Shown piece after piece: positions 1-10,592 of a stretch of DNA of 64,000 nucleotides. Source of the DNA: Membranipora membranacea (taxonomy: Eukaryota > Bryozoa > Gymnolaemata > Cheilostomatida > Membraniporidae). The position numbers and the translations under genes were made by a program. The notes under the pieces were generated by a model. That model had not been told where the DNA came from. It did not search any database and saw nothing but the letters and a program-made list of their open reading frames with translations. Position 1 is the first letter of the stretch. Every line of letters starts with the position of its first letter. The stretch lies in assembly GCA_914767715.1 (NCBI GenBank), contig OU612068.1, forward strand, positions 15,376,001-15,440,000, written 5' to 3'.

Positions 1-1
1 G

Positions 2-703
2 CATGACTGGAAACGAGCTGACTGGAGTTTGTACCAACAGGCTCTCGCTACACTTAGTAATGAGGCTATTGTTGGACTACAGCACATCACAGATCCACAT
101 GATATCTGGAAGGCTGCACTAAAAATACTGACCACAGCCCGAGACGCATCTATTGCTACCACGCTCATTTCTCAACATAGCAAGCCTTACTGGACAACTG
201 AGCTGACACGCCTATCCGTTGAACTCAGAGAGGCAAAAAAAATATTTAAACACAGATCTACATTAACCAACAAAAACATGCTGCTGGAAATAAAAGAGAC
301 ATTCACATCAGCTTTAAGAGCGGCAAAATCGGAACACCTCGAGCAGCAATCAACTGAACTTAATGCCAGTAATGCCAATGTGTTTTGGAAAACATTTCAC
401 AAACTGTACCAGAAACGTGAGGACAACTCAATCGGACCTATAGTCAACAGTGGGTCCACCATCACCTCTGACGAAAGAAAGGCAGACGTGTTCTACAAGG
501 ACATTTTTCTCAGTCACCATCTCAATAGTGCAAACTTTGACAGTCAATGGAAATCATCTGTGGAAAACTCTGTTCAACCGCCTGCAGTGGAGGTAAATCA
601 TGACTTAAATCGCCGAATAGAAATAAAGGAAATAACTGATGCACTACAAAAACTAAAAGGAGGTAATAAAAGCCCTGACTTTGATGGTGTCCACCCACTA
701 ATA
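2..703 (+). pseudogene. Non-LTR retrotransposon (LINE) fragment, endonuclease-RT linker and start of RT
   Basis: An open frame enters from the left edge and runs in the frame of position 2, reading HDWKRADWSLYQQ at the start. The body looks like the linker between endonuclease and reverse transcriptase of CR1/Jockey/RTE-type LINEs: VFWKTFHKLYQK, then KADVFYKDIF, then EITDALQKLKGGNKSPDFDG, which resembles the start of RT (LKxxKSPGxDG). Similarity stops abruptly after about 700, where the frame runs into low-complexity AT-rich sequence before a stop at 805. No RT catalytic motif follows. The 5' part is outside the window. Read as a 3'-truncated or rearranged dead copy; the clade is not certain. 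Confidence 0.75.
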
Positions 704-1330
704 ATTATAATATTTCACATTTCATATTTATATTCTACATTTTTATCCATGAGTGGTACTCAAACTGCAAACACAAAAATATTTTTCAGTGGCTATGGAA
801 CTTAACCTGTATAAAACATCACAACTATAATATAAGCTAATATTAGAAATTCTAGTCATCTCACTCTCACATGCATCAAACTCCCTTAATACTCAAATAT
901 TCTACTCATTATACGGCATGTAAATGTGTCGAAATATGACCACGGCATCAGGTGCTATGGGCTTTATTCCCACCAAAAAAAGGTTGGGTACCCCTATATC
1001 ATAGTCTAAAATGGCGAGGGGCTAAGCACGTGGGCATTCAATTGTCAAAATCACGAAGCCAGCCTTTTCATATTTTCATATAGCCCTGTCATTCCAACAA
1101 CAACAAAAAAAATTATATATTAATAAATATATATTTACATATATATATATAATCAGTTGAGCCGTATCTGCCAGATAATCGAACAAACCACCTCAGGTGC
1201 TCCACCCATCATCTCGTCATCTCACATCACCAGCATAATAACACATTAGAATTCTCACATATATTTCAAAATAGCCTAGAAGAACATTTAATTATATATT
1301 TTTTGTTATTGAATATCACATTCTATGTAC
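704..1330. other. AT-rich intergenic stretch, no gene seen
   Basis: Low-complexity AT-rich DNA, including an ATATATA-rich tract near 1110-1150. I see no coding exon, RNA gene or clear transposon end here. Confidence 0.6.
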
Positions 1331-1420
1331 ACATTTGCCTTCAAAATAGGCCTTTTTTAGTTCCTTCGTGTAATTTTGAGGTTCAATATTACATGAAATA
1401 AAATATTTAACTAACTAACT
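1331..1420 (+). repeat. Left copy of a direct repeat flanking the hAT element
   Basis: Begins CATTTGCCTTCAAAATAGG and contains TTTTTTAGTTCCTTCGTG and GAGGTTCAATATTACAT. A diverged copy in the same orientation lies at about 5970-6085 (CATTTCCATATCAATAGG, TTTTTAGTTCCTTTGTG, GAGGTTCATTATTATTACAT). The two copies bracket the 4.4-kb hAT element, but both lie outside its 8-bp target duplication, so they are an older repeat and not part of that element. Confidence 0.65.
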
Positions 1421-1536
1421 TTTCCAGCTTGTTCCTGATCAAATTTGTAATTTATTTTTCTTCCAGCAGTGGTTCAACAGGCCCATCATTGGTCAAATAG
1501 GGGTGGGTGTTGTACCGTAAACAAGGAATATTTTAG

Positions 1537-1544
1537 ATTTAGAG
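1537..1544. repeat. 8-bp target site duplication, left copy
   Basis: ATTTAGAG immediately before the hAT left end; identical to 5947-5954. Confidence 0.8.
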
Positions 1545-4500
1545 CATGGGTGGGCAACCTTTTATTGAAACAGGCCACATTTTACGCAGGCTCAACTCAA
1601 AAGGCCGCAACATATCTTTCAGGGATAAAATTGGAACTGGAGTAACAATTTTGGCACTTCCTGTTTTGTAAATCCTAAAACAGATTTGTGCAAAGACTGC
1701 AGTATGTTGCAAGAACCATCAACTCATCAGAAATATCGGTATTTCCTATATTCTGGAGTTTTGTGACATCATTTTACCAAGGAGTAAAAGAGAGGAGTGA
1801 AAACTAAGCATTTCAGTTACCCTCATACTCATAGACTTAATATACTACCTAGACGGCCAATAGCATTCAATACTGCGTGACATGATGTAATTAGCTTGTG
1901 CTGTGAGCCATAGTTTACTATTTATATCCATCAATGTAATAATGCGAAAAATCAAGGGACGCTGGGCATGATATCAGCCCCTGTCAAGACCCTTATTATT
2001 AAAACACAAAGAAAATTGGTGAGTGTATGTAAAAGACCTTTCCGCACGAGATGATATTCTTAATTTGTCTCCAGAGCCGGAACTTTTTATGATAAGAGAC
2101 AATCATTGGCCAATAAACATTGAAATAAACACAGCCATCTACCCTCAGCACTTCCTTCACTACTATAAAAATGTGAAGAACACCTATACCACAAGATCAC
2201 AAATATTTTGTTGGATGAGCCAGATCTAAGCACCAGCAACACCACCATCATCATTTTTTTCCCTAAAACTATTCGTAGTTGTGACTGAACACAACCAGTC
2301 TGCTCAAATTGGATTGCTTATTTTATTGTTGTTTCACAAGGAAGAATAGTTCTGTGCTGTTAAATGAGTATGCAAACTACAGATAGCTGTTGTTCCTGAG
2401 TACGTATGATGAATCTAGAGTATGTGACAATAACTTTAAATTATTATACTTCAGTACTGTAGTCAAAATCTAATGGCCTTTACCCTGGCCAAACTTAATT
2501 TTGCCGATGCCAGTAAGGTTCTTTGAGTTTATAAATGTGATATCGGTGTCAACAGTGAATGTCTATTGCTTCCCCGACTATACACAGAAACAGCAGCGTG
2601 AAAAAAAAATTTATTACTGAGATGTCTAAAACTTTTTAAACATAATTGCGACCGATGAAGACCATCCTCTTTTTAGCCATGTTGTTTTCAACTGTGCAAA
2701 GGTAACCTCTCGCCTACATACCATCTATTGCCCACCAAAGTGCAGGACAGGAAAGCATTTAAAGAGCTTTTTTCCATACTACATGTCAGCTCACAACAGA
2801 ATTTAAAATCCAATCCTATCGCTTGTTAATACAATGATTGTTATAATAAGCCAAACCAAACCAGAAAACGTCATCATCTGAGCAAATGGAACTACATGTA
2901 GTGATGAAACTACAGAGGAAAAAGAAAGGAAGCATGTGACTCTAATAATTTCCAAAACTGGAAAATGAAATACCGTGGCCAAACTTATTTTTGCGGATGC
3001 TGGTAAGGATCTTGGAGTTTTTGAGTTCATCAATGTGATATCGGCGTCAACAGTGAATGTCAATTAGAGTGATATTTGAAAAGTACAATTCCTGTAATGA
3101 TCATTATTATTTTTCTTATCGTTACATTCACATTATTCTTTTAGTCAGGTGACAATAATGCAGGAAACTGGTGTATAGTTAATAATTCCCATAAAAACTA
3201 TTTCAGCTTCGATCTAGGTGGAGCCCTGCAGACATCTGTATACTTCTCAAGATAGTGCAGCACACTCAACAGTGATTACTGTATAATTGACAATGTCTCC
3301 TTACAGAGGGATTTTTAAGTCATTGCAGAAGGGATTGTTGCTGCTCATTAATTCAAAAACTTTTCTGGCTGTTCAGAAACGTTATTTTGTGGCTCAGACT
3401 GGTTTCTATATTAATAGCCATTATTCATACTAAACCTTAGCTCATACCAACAAAAATTTATTGCAGGCTGCGGAGGTTTGTGCTTGTGAGCAGCTATGAT
3501 GCATATGAGCACGCAATTCTCGGCTGAGTCAAGCAATAATGCTGGTGATCGTTTGGCCGGCATTTATTTTCCAGTCTTGGAAATTATTAGAATCACTGCT
3601 TCCATCCTTTTTCTGTAGTTTCATCATTACATATAGTTCCATTTTCTCAGATGATGACGTGTCCTGTTGTAATAACTACATTTCCACACTGCTGTGTTTG
3701 TGAATAGGTCAAGAAAGCAATTGACATTCACTGTTGATGCCGATATCACATCGATAAACTCAAACAACCTTACCGGCATCGGCAAAATTAAGTTTTCTCA
3801 CAGTAAATGCCAATAAAATTTTTACTACAGTACTGAAGTATAACAATTTTAAGTTATTCTCATATGCTCTAGATTCCTCATACGTACTCAGGAACAACAA
3901 TCTGTAGTTTGCATACTCAATTTACAGCACAGATCTATTCTTCCTTGTGAAGCAACAATAAAATTGGCAATCCAATTTGAACTGACTGGTTGTGTGCAAT
4001 TTTGAAGAAAAAACGATGATGGTGGTGATAAGATCTGGCTCATGCAACAAAATATTTTTGATATTGTGTTATATGTATTCTTTACATTTTTATAGTAGTG
4101 ATGGACTGATGGAAGTGCTGAGGGTAAATGGCTGTGTTTATTTCAGTGTTTATTGGCCAATGATTGTATCTTATCATAAAAAGTTCTGGTTCTGGGGACA
4201 AATTATTAATACCATCTCGTGCGGAAAAGACTTTTACATACACTCACCAATTTTCTTTGTGTTTGAATAATAAGGGGCTGGACAGGGGCCGATATCATGC
4301 CCAGCGTCCCTTGATTTTTCACATTATTTCATTGAATTGTATATAGTAAACTATGGCTCACAGCACAAACTAATTACGTCATGTCGTGCTATTTAAGTGG
4401 GACATATTATGATCAGTGAAACATAAGCATTGTCCTGTCTATAGGTAGTATATTAAGTCTATGGTTACCCTATGTTGCCTCTGCTGCTATAGTTAATAGT

Positions 4501-5946
4501 GGGCACAACTCCTTACAATGTATATATAAACACAGTATAAATTTGGCGCCATATGATGTCATAATCAGAATTGGCCAATCATTTTAACTCTACTAGATCT
4601 GACTCATTTTTTAGCAAAGTTACAATGCTTTAAAATTAGGTTTGGGGAGCTCACAGAAGGCCCTCTCTGGTCTTTTTACTGAGACTAATATGTAAAGGTC
4701 AGGGTGAGAACAAAATTTGGACAGCTATTCTGCGCGTGCTCAGCTCTGGGCATGAGCTACATGCCCAGTCAGTTCACGAGAGTCAGTATGCATTACAGCA
4801 TGATGTGAGGAATATTTGAGCATAGCAAAAACACTGAATTAAGGTATCATGGTGTACTAATGTACAGTTTTCTCAACACCAACAGTGCCAAACCAAGTGA
4901 TTGAAGGCTTGGATCAAGCAGAATATTTATTTGTATCATCTTATCATAAGATCAGAGCTTGTGTGGAGGTATTTACTGAATGGTTAACACTTATTATCAT
5001 ATCGTCAGTATTTTACATAATCAGATAATGGCCGCCATCTATTATCATGTTTAGCCTTATTAGTTAGAGCTCAATCACGACATCTAGATAGATAATTATG
5101 CTCATTTACATATATCTATCTCTAATGGATGGTCATTGTATTTATTAGCTCATCAATCATATTTGGGGAGATATCAGCCAATATTTCTCAAGTGGGAAAA
5201 TTAAGCAAATTTGTTTGCTCCCGTGGTTCCATGAAGAGCCGGAAGTGCCATTACACCTCATTGTAAACAAAGCTTAGATGCCACTTCTCTCTTTTACTCC
5301 TTGATTTTACCTAATGATTTGATGTTTGTATCCCTGTGTTTCATGTGTATGACAAAGGGCATGGCGGGTGTGGGAGGGGTGCCAGCGGTTTAAGTGTAAA
5401 CAAGTTCATAACAGGACAGTTGTTATGAAGAAGGAAGAATTTTCGCAAAGCAAAATTTTTATTGAAATTTTTCGCGTCCTGTCATCATTTTCATTTTACA
5501 GTGCCCACCCTCCTGCAAGGGGGGAATATTTTTGCAAATGGTTGTGAAATCAAAGGCAATATAGAACATTTCAGCCATATTGCAGGAGGACTTGTACCAA
5601 AGAGACTTTTTGATACAAATCGGCCTTTCATCAAAAATGACGGTTTTGAAAAAATACAAATTACTATTATGTTTGACATTCTAACATCCAAAGGTCACTG
5701 GTCACCTTTCACCCACGATTTTATGTAGAGTGGCTGGGTAAACTTTGCTACATCCATAATACAGAATGGCCACTATTTTGAAATATCTTGTACTCACAGA
5801 GCGTTAAGCATACTTGGTTCTCCACATAACGAAAGAGTAATCTAAATTGATGTCTAAAAACTTTTTGGCTAGAAGGCCACAATTAGGCCGCAAAAGATTA
5901 CCGAATAGGCCGCACTGGCAAAAAGGCCTCAGGTTGCCCACAGCTG
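1545..5946. mobile_element. Non-autonomous hAT-like element, 4.4 kb, foldback type
   Basis: Left end CATGGGTGGGCAACCT, right end the reverse complement of CAGCTGTGGGCAACCT. These resemble the ends of hAT-Charlie-like elements. It is bounded by a perfect 8-bp target duplication ATTTAGAG (1537-1544 and 5947-5954), the duplication length expected for hAT. Most of the interior is an imperfect palindrome: about 1805-2570 pairs in reverse with about 3720-4475 (for example the CATAGACTTAATATACTACC block at about 1830 against its complement near 4445), and a second nested pair involves about 2870-3000 and 3555-3665. No open frame exceeds about 92 codons and no transposase motif is visible, so it is a non-autonomous passenger. 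Confidence 0.8.
1805..4475. repeat. Long imperfect inverted repeat inside the hAT element
   Basis: The arms are about 760 bp each (about 1805-2570 and 3720-4475). Paired landmarks include GATATCGGTGTCAACAGTG near 2545 against GTTGATGCCGATATCA near 3735, and TAAAAGACCTTTCCGCACGA near 2025 against TCGTGCGGAAAAGACTTTTA near 4216. A third, direct copy of the first landmark region lies at about 2970-3063. A transcript could fold into a very long hairpin. Confidence 0.7.
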
Positions 5947-5954
5947 ATTTAGAG
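5947..5954. repeat. 8-bp target site duplication, right copy
   Basis: ATTTAGAG immediately after the hAT right end; identical to 1537-1544. Confidence 0.8.
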
Positions 5955-5969
5955 CAACAGAAGCTGAGG

Positions 5970-6085
5970 CATTTCCATATCAATAGGCTATTTTTAGTTC
6001 CTTTGTGTAATTATGAGGTTCATTATTATTACATCAAGGAGTAACAGTACTCCTTGATTACAATACATGTAATAGAAGATTTTAC
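5970..6085 (+). repeat. Right copy of the direct repeat flanking the hAT element
   Basis: Diverged same-orientation copy of 1331-1420; shared blocks are listed there. It contains a short self-complementary piece (AAGGAGTAACAGTACTCCTT at about 6035). Confidence 0.6.
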
Positions 6086-6258
6086 TAACTAAAAGGCTAG
6101 CAAGTTATGGTTAGGTTCATCAAGAAGTTCTTGGAATCCTTGACCTAGAAGTAATAATTAACCCAGTCATAGTGACACTATGAATATAGCTAAAGTGAAG
6201 GACTCAATTGTGGGTGACATTTGATTATTAGACACTCAATCAATGGTTTGTCTCTGTA

Positions 6259-6586
6259 CCGTAAGGTCGCGTATTGTAGCCGCGTGGTTAGTGCCACTTC
6301 TTATTATTAATGGCAGACAGAAATGTATCAAAATGTTTTGTTTTGAAGAAGTTAGTAGGACAGCCGTGTGCTGTGGTCAGGTCTGTGCAGTGTGGTGGGA
6401 GGGCATTAGCATGTTACATATAGTGTGCATATTTCTTGATCATTATATTGCCTGGGCGGCTAGATATTGCGGTTCAATGACAGTGGACTTGCTGGTGTGA
6501 CATGGCTAAAATCTGTGTTTTGTTTCCCAAATTAATCCAGGCCTGTTCACCGACAAGCCGCGTGGTTACAATACGCGACCTTACGG
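6259..6586. mobile_element. TA-flanked MITE (Tc1/mariner-like), 328 bp
   Basis: Ends are inverted repeats: CCGTAAGGTCGCGTATTGTA at 6259 and its exact reverse complement ending at 6586. Both ends are flanked by TA (6257-6258 and 6587-6588), the target duplication of Tc1/mariner elements. It is too short to encode a transposase. An 85-codon open frame through it shows no recognisable domain. Confidence 0.75.
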
Positions 6587-6634
6587 TATATATATATATA
6601 TAGCTTATTTATTTATGCTAGGAGATACATTTAC

Positions 6635-6766
6635 ACACAACCCATGTTGTCATGGTCCCCTGGGACTTACATGTCTTTACATGTCCACTATCAACCACCC
6701 ATAGTGATAGTGGACATTGGCAAAGTTAGTAAAGACATGTGTCCCAGGGGCCCATGCATGTTGTGT
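6635..6766. repeat. 132-bp hairpin repeat
   Basis: Near-complete inverted repeat: ACACAACCCATG with GGTCCCCTGGGAC and ATGTCCACTATCA on the left, their complements (GTCCCAGGGGCCCATG, CATGTTGTGT) on the right, with a very short loop near 6700. Probably a small MITE or its hairpin remnant; no clear target duplication. Confidence 0.6.
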
Positions 6767-6904
6767 ACTGTAGTAGCCTAAATGTTATTACACCTAACCA
6801 AGGCTTTCTGCTTTGGCAACAATGACTGAGCAATGAACTCCCTATCCCCCCAGGGACAGGGAGTTCGTTGAACTGTCACATGTTCTTATTCCGTCACTTA
6901 ATTA

Positions 6905-8267
6905 GGGGATTGGAATGAACGTCGCCTGGAACGAACGTCAACGGGATTGAACGTAGCTGGAATGAATCTCGAAATTCCCGGAACCAACATCGAACTACCT
7001 GGACTGAACGTCGACTGCATATGGAATCAATGGGAATGCAACTCCCAAAAATAATTGTGTAAATCAATGATGATCGTTCACAAAGGTACTTACATCATCT
7101 TATGATGATGGTTACCAAATTTCTGATGGCTAGATGGAATCAAGCAGTAATGTAGTATCATAGAATTGTGATATTCAATGTGTAGTGTAAAACAGAAATG
7201 GTACTGCAATACTGCAAGGGAAACAGGTCCCAACAGGGCCATGCACTACCAAGATATATAGACGCCAATATCAGAGTACACGACACCATCAGACCGACAA
7301 AAGAGTACTCGCCGACATGGCCTCAAATACAAAGTTGAGCATCACAAGACCAAGGCTCACATTTCCACCTTCTTTGTGTGTACCAGTAAAGCATTGACTA
7401 ACCTAGACCACGAGAACCGTCTTCTCTTCTCTAGCCACCCACACCCTACTCTGGTATGCCCCGTATCCTGACCTCGGAGTGCCACATTACCTTTTGAACA
7501 ATTTTATAAGCAATACAATGGTCAAGCATCAACGAAATCAAGTGTTTTACCTCCAGTGAAATTGGTATGACTAATGAATCGTAGTCAACTTTTATTTATG
7601 AACCATCATTTTTTGTACTGGTAATTGTAACATTGCACAATTTTTTCCTGCGCACGTTCCACCAGTTGTCATTTATCGAACTGTGGGATCTTTCATTTAG
7701 AAACATCCAAAATCGCAATCTGATCACTCACCCACTTAGTGAGCGATACCTGCTAGGCTCTCGCTTTCAAATCGCTCAGTCATTGACAGGAGGGAACTAC
7801 ATACATTCTGAGTGAGCGATTTGGGAACGAATTTGTCTAATTGAAAGACCAACTAAGTGATAATTTTGAGCGATGTGATAGTGATAACCTGCTATATTAA
7901 AGCATCAGTCCTTCTAACCCTCCTCCTCCTTTTAACCCGATCACTGTTGCGGTATAGTTATCACTTCCGTCATGCCTGTGAAAAGAACATATATAATTCC
8001 GCTGAAGGCAAGCACATTGATCACATGATATACTATTGATAATCACAAATTATAAACTTTGATTGTGACAAGCACTTTATAGTTTTTAGACGAATGCTGT
8101 ATTTTTTACAAAATCACAATTATTTTGGGGAGTTGCATTCCCATTGATTCCATATACTAACTTATGCAGTCGACGTTCAGTCCAGGAAGGTCGACGTTGG
8201 TTCCAGGAATTTTTCGAGATTCATTCCAGCCTACGTTCAATCCAGGCGACGTTCATTCCAAAATTCC
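6905..8267. mobile_element. 1.36-kb element with ~150-bp terminal inverted repeats and iterated end motifs
   Basis: The left terminal repeat (about 6905-7062) begins GGGGATTGGAATGAACGTCG and the right one (about 8115-8267) ends in its near complement. Both ends are bounded by TTAATTA (6898-6904 and 8268-8274), which may be a 7-bp target duplication, or may contain a TTAA duplication, or may partly be terminal repeat. Each arm contains about six tandem degenerate copies of a roughly 18-20-bp unit, GGAATGAACGTCGCCT-like. The inner edge of the arms carries AATCAATGGGAATGCAACTC. The interior has no convincing transposase; one internal inverted repeat lies around 7720-7830. The superfamily is undecided. 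Confidence 0.7.
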
Positions 8268-8274
8268 TTAATTA

Positions 8275-9840
8275 TCCTCTAAAGCTAACAACTAGCACAC
8301 TATGTTAGTTCAAACTTTGAAAAGGTGGCCAGCAAACATTGACATAGCTCGCTGACTAAGTCAGAAAACCCTGACTGGCATTCCGGAATGTTGCTAGTTT
8401 AGCCGGAAAACAAATGATTAGTGGTATTCCACTACTATAATCGAGCTCATACAGATGGTATCCAGATAGTCTGAGCCCCCCAGACTTTTGCCCCTCGTCC
8501 GACGGCCCCCCGGGCGAGAGAAAGTCTGAGAACAATGCAGGATCTTGCTGGAGTTGTCTGCCCTTGAGTGTTATAAGTTAATCAAGGGGAGCACTAAAAC
8601 TGCAATATCTATTTATTTCTATTCATGCCACCTACTATATTGCTCCAGGTATGAGAGTTTTCCAGTCAGACTCTGGGAAAAGTAGCCTCATGTTTGGGAA
8701 ATACCCATGAGCAGAGATATTCACTGCCAAGTAGTGAAGAAAATGTCAGCCAGAATTTCTTTCATTTTGAATAAGGCGGTCATTCATGACATTGACAAAA
8801 GGTCATACAATGTGTATTATTGGACCCTAGGCTATATGAAGTAAGATTAATGTAGAAGTAATGAGAGGAAAAATCCAAGCATATCCTGCATAGTGCATAG
8901 ACTAGTATCCAGACCATTACGTTAACCTGGCTCACTGACCCAAACAAGGATACTTACTTGCCTCCTATGGTACTCTTATCAGGCCCTCATACTTAGGGTA
9001 ACAATTCCATGACTAACTAACGAGCTCACTCTAAACTGACCTGACTTACTGATCACACCTAACCGGTATCCAATCATAATCTCACCTTGACTTACTGACA
9101 GACATACTCGGCATCTATCTGGTAATTATTATTTAAAATTCAGCCTTAGTTCATACTGATCTAAGCCTTAGCATAGACAGACCAATGAACAGTGACAGGT
9201 CTTACAAAGATGCTGAGCTGACAGATAATATAAAACCGAAAAAAAGGAACCCTAAAATTCTGCAATCTCTGACCACAGAAACAAAAATTAAGGAGAAAAA
9301 ACAGAAAAGCAGACATCGAAATGCCACCTTCACAAAAATTTATGGTGGTCTGAATTAGCTGAAATCACCCGATGTAGACGCAATAAATGCAAACCCAAAT
9401 GTAGCAAACTCCCCAAAAAAAACGATTAACAGCATGCTCAGTTTATTTGCCAACTAATAAAGTCACAAAATCTGCTCTTGAAAAGTTTCTTGGGTTTATT
9501 TCCTGCGTCTTTCAACCTGTTGGATCATTATAAATGTATGGGATCGTTTTGTGGTGAATGTATGAATGTAAGACATGAATTCAATTTGAAACTTCTGGAT
9601 TTCATCGCCAGGTAATCAACCCATCAGGACTAAAAAGCCTTCCCATTTGGATATGTTAGTAACCATATCCAAATCTTTAACGAGAATTTTAAAGGTTTAA
9701 CACTCAAATCAATTGTCCAAATAAAGATAATAATAATAATATCAATATTATGTCCACATCACACAATATCTTGTGCACATCCAACCAGAGATACAACATT
9801 CAGTGGTGAGCGTACCACTGCACAACACACAGGTCTTCAG
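8275..9840. other. Intergenic stretch with a short GC-rich dispersed hairpin
   Basis: No gene seen. The only structured segment is the GC-rich repeat at 8468-8532, listed separately. A short ATAATAATAATA microsatellite lies near 9728. Confidence 0.6.
8468..8532. repeat. GC-rich dispersed hairpin repeat, copy 1
   Basis: Contains AGTCTGAGCCCCCCAGACTT, then TTGCCCCTCGTCCGACGGCC. The reverse complement of about 55 bp of it recurs at 32402-32458 almost unchanged. The copy is partly self-complementary (GACTTTTGCCCCTCG against CGAGAGAAAGTC). It stands out strongly from the AT-rich surroundings. Confidence 0.65.
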
Positions 9841-10592
9841 CTAGAAACCATGAGTCAAACGCTGTTTCGAGGCCTTCTCTAGTACAACCTCCTCATGGCC
9901 GGCCCCAGCAGCATGAAGCCACCCCTGTGTGTTGCTGAGCATCTCAATCAATCTCATCGATCCCTCAGTGCATTTTGTAAGTTTCGGTGGTTTGACATAA
10001 TTGGTGTGTTTACGCTGTTGCGCAACCAGGGAACTGCCAACTCTTCATTGTTTCAGTGCAACAATGTTCGCCCCATCACTCTCATGCTTATACTCTAAGC
10101 CAAACCAGTGCAGGGAGGTTTGCTTTCCATCAACTCATCGGCGCAAAGTCGCTATCGTCAAGGCACCCGCCCCTCGTGCCATAGTTCACTACTCAAATTC
10201 ACCACATTGAGCATATTACAACTCATACAAAAGTCAGAGAGATGACTTGTTTGCGCTACAGCCAGTGGGCTGACTGTGATTTCCTGTCTCGCTCTGCCTG
10301 CCTTTTATGCGAGGGCCAAGCTTTTAATCCTATGTTTGTAAAACCTTAGATCTAACTCAGACTCACTTTGATTTTTCACCCTACAGAGATTAAACTACTT
10401 TAATTTGAGTATTAAAGGCATAATCTTGCTTAGCCTTCTACCCCAAGCAGTTTGCTTATCATCACTTTATCCCCTCATTCAAATCCTTACAAGGATTATA
10501 ACAAAAGGAATTAAATGCAGGCCAACTCCACATAACAAAGTGAGTGTGTTAAACCCCATCTTACAAGTAATAGGATTACTTAGCTTTTGTCT
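9841..10592 (-). other. Probable 3' tail of the decayed R2/NeSL-type retrotransposon
   Basis: Continuous with the retrotransposon below, downstream of its last coding remnant on the minus strand. It is less AT-rich than the flanks and has no intact frame. The right-hand part still gives patches of basic, coding-like translation on the minus strand. I infer 3' untranslated or degraded 3' coding sequence. The left boundary is approximate and no poly-A or tandem tail was identified. Confidence 0.4.

Noticed and set aside
3992-4346. Open frames of 60-92 codons inside the hAT element
   Set aside because: They are the reverse copies of the palindrome arm and show no transposase features.
6243-6500. 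85-codon open frame
   Set aside because: Lies across the TA-flanked MITE and begins in its terminal repeat; no domain.
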